A DNA stretch of 64,000 nucleotides from Micromonospora sp. NBC_01740 (GTDB lineage Bacteria > Actinomycetota > Actinomycetes > Mycobacteriales > Micromonosporaceae). The notes beneath the pieces were generated by a model, which worked only from the letters and a program-made list of their open reading frames with translations, searched no databases and had not been told where the DNA came from. Where the stretch lies: assembly GCF_035920365.1 (NCBI RefSeq), contig NZ_CP109150.1, positions 5,890,001 to 5,954,000 of the forward strand, written 5' to 3'. Shown piece after piece: positions 7,616 to 15,726 of this stretch (position 1 is its first letter; every line of letters begins with the position of its first letter). A program made the position numbers and the translations under genes.

Positions 7616-8908
7616 TCAGGAGGCCGTCGGCACCCCGTTGGCCGGCGGCGCCACCGGCGGGGCGGTGTGCTCGCGTACCGGCCCGTCGCCCTCGTCCGTC
7701 TCGTACGTCGGCCCGAAGTAGGCCTGCGTCCCGCCGCTCACCCGGGTCAGCCGCTGCCCGCCGTAGCCGGAGTGGTCGGTGTCGGAGTAGCGCAGCGGGG
7801 CCAGGCCGGGCCCCTGGTAGCCGCCCTTGCGGACGGCCTCGGTGACCGCCTCGCGGGTGAGGTCCTTGCCGGCGGCGAGGAGTACCTGCACGAAGAGGTA
7901 ACCGACCGCCATGCCGTAGACGGTGTTGCCGTCGAACGGCGCGTCCCCGTTGTACTCCTTGTTGACCTTGGTGAAGAGCTGGATCCACGGGTCGGCGGCG
8001 TCGTTCTGCATCGGCAGGTAGTTGGCGCCGACCATGCCCTCGAGCAGGCCCGCCGCGGCGCCGAGCTGCTTGGCCAGCGTCGGGTGGTCGGCGCCGACGT
8101 TGGAGACCAGCCACTGCGGCTTGAAGTTCAGCCGGGCGGCGGTGCCGACCGCCAGGGCGGTGAAGCCGGGCACGGTGGCGAGGATGACCACCTGGCAGCC
8201 GGCCGCCTTGAACGCGCCGATCTGGGGTGCCACGTTGGTGTTGCTGGTGACGTACGTCTGCTTCGCCGCCACCGCGCCGGCGCCGAGCACCTTCTCCACC
8301 CCGACCAGGCTGTCCCGGCCGAAGTCGTCGTCCTGGCCGAGGAAGCAGACCTTGCGCCCCGGCAGGCTGGTCTTCACGTGCTGGGCCAGGATCTTGCCCT
8401 CCACCGTGTAGTCGGGGTTGAAGCCGAACGTGCCCGGATACCGGTCGGGCTGGTCCCAGCTGCGGCTTCCGGAGGCGACGAAGAGGTCAGGTACCCGGTT
8501 GCTCTTGAGGAAGTCGAGCACGCCGGTGTGGGTCGGCGTGCCGAGCCCGTTGAGGATGGCGAAGACCTTGTCCTGCAGGACGAGCTGGCGGACCACCTGC
8601 TGGGTGTTCGCCGGGTTGTAGCCGTCGTCCATGATCTTGTAGGTGATCTTCCGGCCGTGCACGCCCCCGTTGGCGTTGACGTGGTCGAAGTACGCCTTCG
8701 TGGCGGGCGCGATCTTGGAATAGCCGGCGGACGCCGGACCGGTGAGCGGCATGTGCGTGCCGACCACGATCTCGGTGTCGGTGACGCCGGGGACCGTGCC
8801 CCCGCCGCCGCCACCGTCGTCCCCGGTGCAGGCGGCGGAGGCGACCAGCAGGGTGATGGCGGTGGCGAGCGCGAGGCCGCGCCGTGCCGTTCGTGTCATG
8901 TCAGACAC
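7616..8908 (-). CDS. Branched-chain amino-acid-type ABC substrate-binding lipoprotein (LivJ-like)
   Basis: The 430-residue lipoprotein has an Arg-containing N-terminus, a hydrophobic segment and the lipobox ASAAC with Cys27, followed by a Gly-rich tether. The body shows the periplasmic-binding-protein type I pattern of the Leu/Ile/Val group, for example DTEIVVGTHMPLTGPASAG near residue 45. The GTG at 8908 is chosen because GAGG stands eight bases upstream; an ATG three codons in is possible. It would capture a ligand outside the membrane for the LivHM channel. It is the last gene of the operon, 78 bases after the permease. The nearby acyl-CoA enzymes make an aromatic, terpenoid or short-chain acid as likely a ligand as an amino acid. 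Confidence 0.92.
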   Translation of the reverse strand: MSDMTRTARRGLALATAITLLVASAACTGDDGGGGGGTVPGVTDTEIVVGTHMPLTGPASAGYSKIAPATKAYFDHVNANGGVHGRKITYKIMDDGYNPANTQQVVRQLVLQDKVFAILNGLGTPTHTGVLDFLKSNRVPDLFVASGSRSWDQPDRYPGTFGFNPDYTVEGKILAQHVKTSLPGRKVCFLGQDDDFGRDSLVGVEKVLGAGAVAAKQTYVTSNTNVAPQIGAFKAAGCQVVILATVPGFTALAVGTAARLNFKPQWLVSNVGADHPTLAKQLGAAAGLLEGMVGANYLPMQNDAADPWIQLFTKVNKEYNGDAPFDGNTVYGMAVGYLFVQVLLAAGKDLTREAVTEAVRKGGYQGPGLAPLRYSDTDHSGYGGQRLTRVSGGTQAYFGPTYETDEGDGPVREHTAPPVAPPANGVPTAS

Positions 8909-8986
8909 CGACCTTTCCTCGGTCCGGGTGGTGGTGGTCGTGGTGCGGGTGGTGGGTGGTGTGGTGCGGACGGCCGGCGGGGCGGC

Positions 8987-10102
8987 TCAGGACCGCCGCC
9001 GGCCCGCCCGGCGCGCGGAGACCGCCCGGGTCAGCCGGGACAGCAGGCCCTGCACGCCGCCGGGAGCGGCGATCATGACGACGACCAGGGTGAGCCCGAA
9101 GATCGCCAGCGGCAGGTTGCCCTCGACCCGCTGCGCGACCGCCGGCGACAGGGTGAGCTGCTCGGTGAGGGCGTGCGTCAGGTCGGGCAGGGCGACCAGC
9201 AGGACGGCGCCCCAGGCCGCGCCGGCGAGGCTGCCCAGCCCGCCGATGACGACCGCCATCAGCAGGAACAGCGACAGCGTCAGCGAGAAGGCCCCGGGCG
9301 ACACGCTCTGCGCGAGGACCGCGAGCAGGGCGCCGCCGAGCCCGGCGCCGGCCGCGCTGACCACGAAGGCGAGGACCTGGGTGCGGGCGACGTGGATGCC
9401 GGCGAGGCGGGCGGCGACCTCGTCGTCGCGGACCGCCCGGAAGGTGCGGCCGTACCGGCTGCGGACCAGGTTGGCCAGCAGCAGCAGGGCCAGCAGGGTG
9501 GCCGCGGCGGTCACCCAGAGCTGCCAGCGCTCGTAGGGGAAGTACGCGCCGAGGGCCACCGGCGGGGGCTCGACCGGCACCGCCAGCCCCTGCTCGCCGT
9601 TGAACACGCCGTCGAAGGTGACGGTCAGCGCCGGCACCACGACCGCCACGGCCAGGGTGACGCCGGCCAGGTACGGGCCGCGCAGCCGGGCGGCGGCCAC
9701 CCCGACCACGGCGCCCACCACGAGGGCGGCCAGGACGGCGGCGCCCAGCGACACCGGGAGCAGCCAGCCGCCGGTCATCCCGGCGTCGGCGAACGCGTTC
9801 TGGCACAGGGCCACGGTGTACGCGCCGGTCGCCATCAGCGCGCCGTGCCCGAGCGAGAGCTGACCGTTGAGCCCGGTGAGGACGGTCAGCCCGGCGGTGG
9901 CGCACAGGTAGGCGGCCACGGTCGCGAGCTGGAAGTTGCGGAACGGCTCCAGCCCGTAGCTGGCGGCCACCAGCAGCAGCGCGGCGACGACCGCGAGGCC
10001 GAGGTGACGCAGCAGGGTCGAACCGAGGCGGGGCTCGGCGGGGCCGGTGCGGCCGACCCGCGCCTTCGTGTCCGGCGGGGTCACCGCCCGGGTGGCGCTC
10101 AC
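8987..10102 (-). CDS. livM: Branched-chain-type ABC permease LivM
   Basis: The permease has 371 residues from a GTG whose last two bases and the next base form the stop of the preceding livH (GTGA overlap). About ten hydrophobic segments are visible. The conserved LTGLNGQLSLGHGALMATGAY stretch and the GGLGSLAGAAWGAVLL segment near the end are typical of LivM. The first 45 or so residues are a charged cytoplasmic leader. A Lys/Arg-rich tail (RRAGRRRS) ends the protein. It pairs with LivH in the membrane and is powered by LivG and LivF, all encoded in the same operon. Confidence 0.92.
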   Translation of the reverse strand: MSATRAVTPPDTKARVGRTGPAEPRLGSTLLRHLGLAVVAALLLVAASYGLEPFRNFQLATVAAYLCATAGLTVLTGLNGQLSLGHGALMATGAYTVALCQNAFADAGMTGGWLLPVSLGAAVLAALVVGAVVGVAAARLRGPYLAGVTLAVAVVVPALTVTFDGVFNGEQGLAVPVEPPPVALGAYFPYERWQLWVTAAATLLALLLLANLVRSRYGRTFRAVRDDEVAARLAGIHVARTQVLAFVVSAAGAGLGGALLAVLAQSVSPGAFSLTLSLFLLMAVVIGGLGSLAGAAWGAVLLVALPDLTHALTEQLTLSPAVAQRVEGNLPLAIFGLTLVVVMIAAPGGVQGLLSRLTRAVSARRAGRRRS

Positions 10103-10977
10103 ACCCGCCTCGCCGCGACCGGGGCGAACAGCCCGCCGGGACGCACCAGCAGCACCGCCAGCAGCAGCACCAGCACCGCGAGCGGGGTGACGTCGCTGCC
10201 GGCGTAGCCGCTGACGTAGGAGAGCAGCAGGCCGACCGCGAGGCCGCCGACCACCGCCCCCGGTGGACTGTCCAGCCCGCCCACCACGGCGGCGGTGAAC
10301 GCCGAGACGAAGACCAGGTCCATCGCGTGCGGGTGCAGGCCCAGCTCGGTGGGGATGACCAGCATGCCGGCCAGGGCGCCGACCCCGGAGGCCAGCGCCC
10401 ACCCGAGGGTGAGCATGCCGCCGACGTTCACCCCGAGCAGCCGGGACACCTCGGGGGCGAACGCCGCCGCGCGCATCCGCAGACCCACCGCCGTGCGGGT
10501 GAAGGTCCAGGCGAGCCCCACGACCACCACCGCGACCGCCGCGAAGACGAACAGGTCGTACGGCGACAGGACGGCGACGCCGCCCACGGTCAGCGGGTTG
10601 CGGGAGAAGGGCGTCGCGGCGGGCAGGAACTCGCTGCCGTACGCCATGCCGAGGACGGCCTGGATCAGCAGCACCAGCCCCAGCGCGACGATCACCGGGT
10701 TGAGCGGCGAGGTGTGGTCGACGAAGCGCATGACGACCAGGTCCACCGCCGCGCCGAGGAGCAGCCCGGCGCCGAGCGCGGCCAGGAAGCCCAGCCAGTA
10801 CGAGCCGGTCGCGGCGGAGACGCTGTAGGCCACGTACGCGGTGGCGACGGCCATCGCGCCCTGCGCGAAGTTGACGATCCGGGCCGCCCGCCAGATGAGC
10901 ACCAGGGCCAGTGCGAACGCGGCGAGGACCGCGCCCCTGGACAAGCCGTCGAGGGTGAGGAAGACGAAGCGGTCCAA
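10099..10977 (-). CDS. livH: Branched-chain-type ABC permease LivH
   Basis: The permease has 292 residues from a TTG at 10977, supported by GGGAGG four bases upstream; no other in-frame start gives the normal LivH length. The N-terminus LDGLSRGAVLAAFALALVLI leads into RIVNFAQGAMA, the hallmark of LivH. About eight membrane helices follow, and the GGLDSPPGAVVGG loop is the cytoplasmic contact for the ATPases. It overlaps livM by four bases and follows livF by 26 bases, so it is coexpressed with both. Confidence 0.92.
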   Translation of the reverse strand: MDRFVFLTLDGLSRGAVLAAFALALVLIWRAARIVNFAQGAMAVATAYVAYSVSAATGSYWLGFLAALGAGLLLGAAVDLVVMRFVDHTSPLNPVIVALGLVLLIQAVLGMAYGSEFLPAATPFSRNPLTVGGVAVLSPYDLFVFAAVAVVVVGLAWTFTRTAVGLRMRAAAFAPEVSRLLGVNVGGMLTLGWALASGVGALAGMLVIPTELGLHPHAMDLVFVSAFTAAVVGGLDSPPGAVVGGLAVGLLLSYVSGYAGSDVTPLAVLVLLLAVLLVRPGGLFAPVAARRV

Positions 10978-11003
10978 CGGTCCTCCCTTGCGGGGACGAG
11001 GGT

Positions 11004-11726
11004 TCAGAAGCCGAGGTAGGCGTGGCGCAGGTTGGCGTCGTCGCGCAGCCGGGCGGCCGGGGCGGTGGTGACGACCCGGCCCAGGGACATCACCACGCCC
11101 TGGTCGGCGACGGACAGCGCGCTGCGCACGTTCTGTTCGACGAGCAGGACGGTCAGCCCGGTGTCGTCGCGCAGCCGGCGCAGCAGGGCCATGGTCTGGG
11201 CGACGACCCGCGGCGCCAGGCCGAGCGACGGCTCGTCGAGCAGCAGCAGGCGGGGCCGACCGACGAGGGCCCGGCCGAGGGCGAGCATCTGCCGCTCGCC
11301 GCCGGAGAGCTGGTGCCCGAGGTGTCGCCGCCGCCGGGCCAGCGGTTCGAAGAGCTGGTAGACCTCGTCGAGGGCGCGGGCCGCGTCGGCCCGGTCGCGC
11401 CGCCACAGCCCGCCGAGGCGCAGGTTCTCGTCGACCGTCAGCTCGCCGACCACCCCGCGCCCCTCCGGCACGTGGGCCATGCCGCGACGCACGAGCTGCT
11501 CCACCGCGACGCCGCGCAGGTCCTCCCCGGCCAGCACGACGCGACCGGCTGCCGGGCGGAGCATGCCGGACAGGGCGCGCAGCAGGGTGGTCTTGCCGGC
11601 GCCGTTGGCGCCGACCACCGCCGCGATGGCGCCCCGCGCCACGGTCAGGTCGATCCCGTGCAGCACCGGCGCGCCGCCGTAGCCGGCCGCCAGGCCGCGC
11701 ACCTCGAGCAGGGCCTCGCCGGTCAT
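11004..11726 (-). CDS. livF: Branched-chain-type ABC ATPase LivF
   Basis: The ATP-binding protein has 240 residues. Walker A is GANGAGKTTLL (about residues 37-47), the signature is LSGGERQM, and Walker B is LLLLDEPSLGL, followed by the H-loop region. The GLAAGYGGAPVLHGID opening and the short length without the long C-terminal insert distinguish LivF from LivG. It overlaps the upstream livG by four bases (ATGA). It hydrolyses ATP together with LivG to drive uptake through LivHM. Confidence 0.94.
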   Translation of the reverse strand: MTGEALLEVRGLAAGYGGAPVLHGIDLTVARGAIAAVVGANGAGKTTLLRALSGMLRPAAGRVVLAGEDLRGVAVEQLVRRGMAHVPEGRGVVGELTVDENLRLGGLWRRDRADAARALDEVYQLFEPLARRRRHLGHQLSGGERQMLALGRALVGRPRLLLLDEPSLGLAPRVVAQTMALLRRLRDDTGLTVLLVEQNVRSALSVADQGVVMSLGRVVTTAPAARLRDDANLRHAYLGF

Positions 11727-12508
11727 GCCGCGGCCTCGTCGACCGCCGCGCCGAGGTAGGCGTCGGCGACGGCCGGGTCGTCGCGCACCTCGTCGGGGGT
11801 GCCGGCGGCGATCACCCGCCCGAAGTCGAGCACCACGATCTCGTCGCAGACGGACATCACCAGGTCCATGTGGTGCTCCACCAGCAGCACCGCGCAGGGG
11901 TCGGTGTCGCGTCGGGGCAGCCCCCGGATCAGCTCGGCCAGCTCGGCGATGTCGTCGGCGCCCAGGCCCCCGGCGGGTTCGTCGAGCAGGAGCAGCCGGG
12001 GCCGCGCGGCCAGCGCGCGGGCCAGGGCGACCCGCTGGCGTACGGCGAAGGGCAGCGTGCCCGGCGCGGCGTCGGCGTGCCCGGCGATCCCCAGGGTGTC
12101 GAGGACGTCGAGGGCGTGCCGGCGCAGCCGGCGCTCGTCGCGGTCGCTGCGGGGCAGGCCGAGCAGGGCGGCGAGGAAGCCGGCGCGGGCCGTGTGGGTG
12201 GCCCCGGTCATCACGTTCTCCAGCACGGTGAGCCCGGCGAAGAGCCCGGTGCCCTGCAGGGTGCGGGCGACGCCCAGCCGGGTGAGCCGGTGCGGGCGCG
12301 GGCGCAGCGGCCGGCCGTCGAGGGTCAGGGAGCCCTCGTCCGGCGGGACGAAGCCGCAGACGACGTTGAACAGCGTGGTCTTGCCGGCCCCGTTGGGACC
12401 GATCACGCCGACCACCCGGCCGGGCGGCACCCGCAGCGAGACGTCGTCGAGGGCGGTGAGGCCGCCGAAGCGGACCCCGATGTGGTGCAGTGCGAGCCCT
12501 TGCTCCAT
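11723..12508 (-). CDS. livG: Branched-chain-type ABC ATPase LivG
   Basis: The ATPase has 261 residues from the ATG at 12508. It is the first gene of the liv operon. Walker A is GPNGAGKTTLFNVV. The usual ABC signature is replaced by LPFAVRQRVALARA, so the LSGGQ-like motif is degenerate, which is seen in some LivG proteins. Walker B is LLLLDEPAGGL. A Gly-rich stretch just before the ATG may act as the ribosome site. A promoter with an internal palindrome lies 30-66 bases upstream, so control of the whole importer probably acts here. Confidence 0.92.
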   Translation of the reverse strand: MEQGLALHHIGVRFGGLTALDDVSLRVPPGRVVGVIGPNGAGKTTLFNVVCGFVPPDEGSLTLDGRPLRPRPHRLTRLGVARTLQGTGLFAGLTVLENVMTGATHTARAGFLAALLGLPRSDRDERRLRRHALDVLDTLGIAGHADAAPGTLPFAVRQRVALARALAARPRLLLLDEPAGGLGADDIAELAELIRGLPRRDTDPCAVLLVEHHMDLVMSVCDEIVVLDFGRVIAAGTPDEVRDDPAVADAYLGAAVDEAAA

Positions 12509-12537
12509 CACCCGTCCCCCCGGCAGCCGCCAGTATT

Positions 12538-12574
12538 TACACTGGGAGTGTACGTTTCTGACGGGGGCCGTCAA
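12538..12574 (-). promoter_or_regulatory. liv operon promoter with TACACT-CCC-AGTGTA palindrome
   Basis: On the minus strand, TTGACG (12569-12574), a 16-base spacer and TACACT (12547-12552) form a sigma-70-like promoter. The -10 hexamer is itself the left half of a perfect inverted repeat, TACACTCCCAGTGTA (12538-12552). A dimeric regulator at this site would cover the -10 and the start point. The palindrome resembles TetR-type operators in size, but no regulator gene is adjacent to the operon. Confidence 0.65.
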
Positions 12575-12600
12575 TACCTCCGACGCTCGCGGGCACGCTC

Positions 12601-12694
12601 GTCGGCCGCCGCCCGGACCTGGGCGGCGGCCGACGGTTTCTGCACCGACCGGGCAGCCATGCGCCGTGGGGCGGCCGGGGGTGACGGCCGCCCC
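12601..12694 (-). terminator. Two tandem hairpins behind the cutinase gene
   Basis: The first stem (12668-12676 with 12686-12694, nine base pairs) begins nine bases past the stop. The second (12601-12614 with 12621-12634) is a perfect 14-bp stem with a six-base loop. Together they separate the cutinase transcript from the liv promoter on the same strand. Confidence 0.75.
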
Positions 12695-12702
12695 GGGGAG
12701 CG

Positions 12703-13602
12703 TCAGGCGCTCGGGCAGGTGTTGCGGTACTCCTGGATCGCGGAGCCGCTCGGGCCGGGGCAGAGGAACTGCTCGTAGCGGGTGTCGTCGTCGACGAACC
12801 GCTTCAACCAGGCGACCGCCTGCCGGGCGGTGGGCGTGTTGACGGTCTGCGGGAAGAAGTGGCTGGCCCCGTTGAGCTCCAGGTACGCCTTCTCGGACGA
12901 GGCCGGGATGCTGGTGTAGAACGGCTCCGAGTGCGACGAGACCGGCGCGACACTGTCGCTCTCCCCGCCGATGATCAGGGTCGGCACCCGGACGTCGGAC
13001 CAGGACTTGTCCAGGTTCCACGGCGCGAGCGGCACCGCGGCCTGCAACGACGGCCGGGAGACCGCGGCCTCCAGGCTGCCGCCGCCACCCATCGAGTGGC
13101 CGGAGACGGCGAGCCGGCTGGCGTCGATCCGGCTGCGTACGGAGCTGCGCTGCGTCAGGTAGTCGAGCGCGGCGAGCAGTTGCCGACCGCGGCTGTCCGG
13201 CTGGTCGAGGCGCGTGTTGGTCTCGATGCCGATCACCACGAAGCCGTGCGAGGCGATCCGCGGCCCGAGCCAGTCGATGCTGGACCAGGCGGCCGTGTAG
13301 CCGGGCGAGATGGCGACGGCGCCGAAGGTGCCCTCGGCGGTGCTGGTCGGGTAGTAGATGACGCCCCCGCCGAAGCCGGTGACGCTGAGCGAGGAGACGT
13401 TCTGCGACGAAGTGGCGAACGGGCCGCGGCTGGCCTCCAGCAGGGCGACGCTCGGGGCGGGGCCGCGCTCGTACGGGTTGGCGGCGGCCTGGGCGGCCGG
13501 CGGGGCGGCCAGCGCGCCCGCCGTGGCCAGGACGGCGGCCAGGGCCAGGCCGGCGAGGCGGGCGACGGGACGGGTACGGGCGGTGGTGGTTGGTGATGAC
13601 AC
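12703..13602 (-). CDS. Secreted cutinase / PET-hydrolase-like polyester hydrolase
   Basis: The precursor has 299 residues with a Sec signal peptide ending in AQA near residue 39, so the mature enzyme starts AANPYERG. It matches the Thermobifida cutinase/LCC family along its length. Shared motifs include [34 protein letters not shown], the nucleophile elbow GHSMGGGG (Ser about 170), [19 protein letters not shown] (Asp about 216), GASHFF (His about 248), [14 protein letters not shown], and a C-terminal Cys pair. It should hydrolyse cutin and related polyesters outside the cell; PET activity is inference. The GTG at 13602 is chosen because AGGGAG stands eight bases before it, whereas the GTG at 13611 abuts that site. 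The extra disulfide of the IsPETase type is not apparent. It stands alone, flanked by terminators. Confidence 0.93.
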   Translation of the reverse strand: MSSPTTTARTRPVARLAGLALAAVLATAGALAAPPAAQAAANPYERGPAPSVALLEASRGPFATSSQNVSSLSVTGFGGGVIYYPTSTAEGTFGAVAISPGYTAAWSSIDWLGPRIASHGFVVIGIETNTRLDQPDSRGRQLLAALDYLTQRSSVRSRIDASRLAVSGHSMGGGGSLEAAVSRPSLQAAVPLAPWNLDKSWSDVRVPTLIIGGESDSVAPVSSHSEPFYTSIPASSEKAYLELNGASHFFPQTVNTPTARQAVAWLKRFVDDDTRYEQFLCPGPSGSAIQEYRNTCPSA

Positions 13603-13772
13603 GTCGGGCACTCCCTACGGGACGGGGCATATCGACATGCATCAGTCTTCGGCGGTGTCGACGGCGGCGCATCGGTGAAATCACCAGTCCGGCCCGGGAA
13701 AATCGGGCCGGCCGTTTTCGCCCGGACTGTCGGGGTAGGGCATTTGGCACCCCGGCCGAAGAAGGAGACGCC

Positions 13773-14987
13773 GTGTTCAACCCGTTGGAGCACAAAGGAA
13801 TCCCGCTGGAGAGCCAGATCCGCAACTGGCGCGAACTCAACGTGGAGCCGATCGACCCGGAGGCGGTCGATCCGTACACCCGCTGCCGCATCATCACCAT
13901 GAACGGCATCGAGGTCGAGGCGATCAACTTCCAGCACCAGTTCGCCCGCAACTGCCCCGACCAGGAGGTCCGCCGGCAGCTGGCGTACGTGCGCTACCTG
14001 GAGAGCCAGCAGCAGCGGGTGGTGAACTGGCTGCTGCCCGGCGCCGCGAGCGTGCTGGAGACGACGCTCGGCTACGAGCAGGTGGCCGTCGACCTGACCG
14101 CGTGGGTGGCCCGGCACGAGCCCGACCCGTACCTGAAGCAGAGCTACGAGTTCGGCGTGCTGGAGGACTTCGACCACCTCTACCGCTACGCCAACCTCTA
14201 CGAGATGGTGGAGCGCCGCAAGGCCGACAAGATCGTGCAGGGCCTGACCGAGGTCATGCCCGGCCGGCCCACCGTCGCCGAGCACCGGCACCCGTTCGAC
14301 GAGGTGCGCACCCCGTACGACCGCAACAGCGTCGACCCCCGCTCCAAGCTGCACGCGCTGACCATCCTGTCGGCGGAGCAGCAGGTCATGTTCTATTACA
14401 TGAACGTCGGTCCGCAGTACATGGAGCCGATCGCGCGACAGCTCTACCAGGAGATCAGCCTCATCGAGCAGGAGCACGTCACGCACTACGAGTCGCTGCT
14501 CGACCCGGGCGAGAACTGGTGGGAGCGGCTGCTCACCCACGAGTACAACGAGTGCTGGCTCTACTACTCCTTCATGCAGCAGGAGAGCGACCCCCGCATC
14601 AAGGCGGTGTGGGAGCTGCACCTGCAGATGGAACTGGCGCACCTGCAACAGGCCGCCGACCTGCTGCGCCGCCACGACGGCCGGGAGCCGGAGGAGATCG
14701 TGGGCGGCGCCGGCCTGCCCGAGCCGCTGACCTTCGAGCCGAACAAGGAGTACCTGCGCCACCTGCTCGCCACCCAGGTCGACCTGAACAAGCTCGGCGA
14801 GGGGTACGTGCGGGAGGCGCACGAGCGCTTCGAGTCGATGCAGCAGCAGCTGCACGACGGGCAGAAGCCGCCGAGCGAGCAGGTGATCGACATGCACCGG
14901 GAGCGCTTCGGCGACGAGTACCGCGTCGAGACCGAGGGGCCCCACCCGGTGGAGTCGCTGCGCGCGCGGGGAGGCAGCCATGCCTGA
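13773..14987 (+). CDS. Ferritin-like protein of unknown function
   Basis: The protein has 404 residues from a GTG preceded by GAAGGAG. It is largely helical and soluble, with no signal peptide. Repeated Glu/His pairs are spaced as in ferritin-like diiron bundles: EDFDHLYRY (about 130), EISLIEQEHVTHYE (about 228-241) and ELHLQMELAHLQQ (about 284-296). No exact family function is known to me. The next gene encodes a hemerythrin-type protein and overlaps it by eight bases (ATGCCTGA), so the two are coupled. The pair looks like an iron or dioxygen handling unit. The metal ligands are inferred from spacing and not proven. Confidence 0.72.
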   Translation: MFNPLEHKGIPLESQIRNWRELNVEPIDPEAVDPYTRCRIITMNGIEVEAINFQHQFARNCPDQEVRRQLAYVRYLESQQQRVVNWLLPGAASVLETTLGYEQVAVDLTAWVARHEPDPYLKQSYEFGVLEDFDHLYRYANLYEMVERRKADKIVQGLTEVMPGRPTVAEHRHPFDEVRTPYDRNSVDPRSKLHALTILSAEQQVMFYYMNVGPQYMEPIARQLYQEISLIEQEHVTHYESLLDPGENWWERLLTHEYNECWLYYSFMQQESDPRIKAVWELHLQMELAHLQQAADLLRRHDGREPEEIVGGAGLPEPLTFEPNKEYLRHLLATQVDLNKLGEGYVREAHERFESMQQQLHDGQKPPSEQVIDMHRERFGDEYRVETEGPHPVESLRARGGSHA

Positions 14988-15564
14988 CACCGGCGCCCCG
15001 GCCACGCGCGGCCCCGAAGACGACGTCGTCGACCTGCTGCTGGCCCAGCACGCGCGGATCGAGGAGCTGTTCCTGCTGGTCATCGGCAGCACCGGGGAGA
15101 CCCGCCGGGACGCCTTCGACGACCTGGTGAAGCTCCTCGCCGCGCACGAGACCGCCGAGGAGGAGGTCGTCCACCCGCTGGCCCGGACGCTGCCGGGCGG
15201 GGGCGGCGACGCCATGGTCGACGAACGCCTCGCCGAGGAGCGTCAGGCCAAGGAGACCCTGAAGACCCTGATCGCCGGCGGTGTCGACGCCGAGGGCTTC
15301 GACACCGGCATCATCCTGCTGCGCGACGCGGTGCTCACGCACGCCCGCTACGAGGAACGCCAGGAGTTCCCGCTGCTGCGCCAGCACGTGCCCGCCGACC
15401 GGCTGCGCACGATGGCCGGCGCCGTTCGGATGGCGGAGGCGACCGCGCCGACGCGCCCGCACCCGAGCGCCCAGTCCGCGAAGGGCAACCTCGCGGCCGG
15501 ACCGGCGCTGGCGGTCATCGACCGCGTCCGCGACGCGATCCGCAGGCCGTCGTCCAGCGGCTGA
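14980..15564 (+). CDS. Hemerythrin HHE-domain protein
   Basis: The protein has 194 residues and a helical N-terminal domain with the hemerythrin-like pattern: LLLAQHARIEELF, then LLAAHETAEEEVVHP, then LTHARYEERQEFPLL. The His and Glu residues fit a diiron HHE site. The C-terminal 50 residues are Pro/Ala-rich and probably flexible. A GGGAGG lies six bases before the ATG, inside the preceding gene. It is coupled to the ferritin-like gene and closed by a strong hairpin. A role in iron, oxygen or nitric-oxide sensing or protection is plausible from the family; the sequence does not choose between these. Confidence 0.88.
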   Translation: MPDTGAPATRGPEDDVVDLLLAQHARIEELFLLVIGSTGETRRDAFDDLVKLLAAHETAEEEVVHPLARTLPGGGGDAMVDERLAEERQAKETLKTLIAGGVDAEGFDTGIILLRDAVLTHARYEERQEFPLLRQHVPADRLRTMAGAVRMAEATAPTRPHPSAQSAKGNLAAGPALAVIDRVRDAIRRPSSSG

Positions 15565-15585
15565 GCACCCGCCGACACCAGCACA

Positions 15586-15622
15586 CCGCGCCCACCCGAC
15601 CGATTCCGGCGGGTGGGCGCGG
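15586..15622 (+). terminator. 13-bp stem-loop after the hemerythrin gene
   Basis: The arms CCGCGCCCACCCG (15586-15598) and CGGGTGGGCGCGG (15610-15622) pair perfectly around an 11-base loop. It starts 22 bases after the stop. There is no T-tract, which is normal in this GC range. Confidence 0.75.
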
Positions 15623-15726
15623 CGCGTCTGCCGCCGTGCCCGCGCCGGGGCGGGTGCCGCCCTCGCGTAGGGTCGGCACCGCCCCGGTCCGGCCACGCCG
15701 GACGCCCCCTGCCCGCGGAGACGCCC

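Noticed and set aside
13686..13738. Nested inverted repeats before the ferritin-like gene
   Set aside because: CCGGCCCG/CGGGCCGG with outer AGTCCGG/CCGGACT can fold, but there is no gene end there to terminate and no riboswitch pattern was recognised, so no function is claimed.
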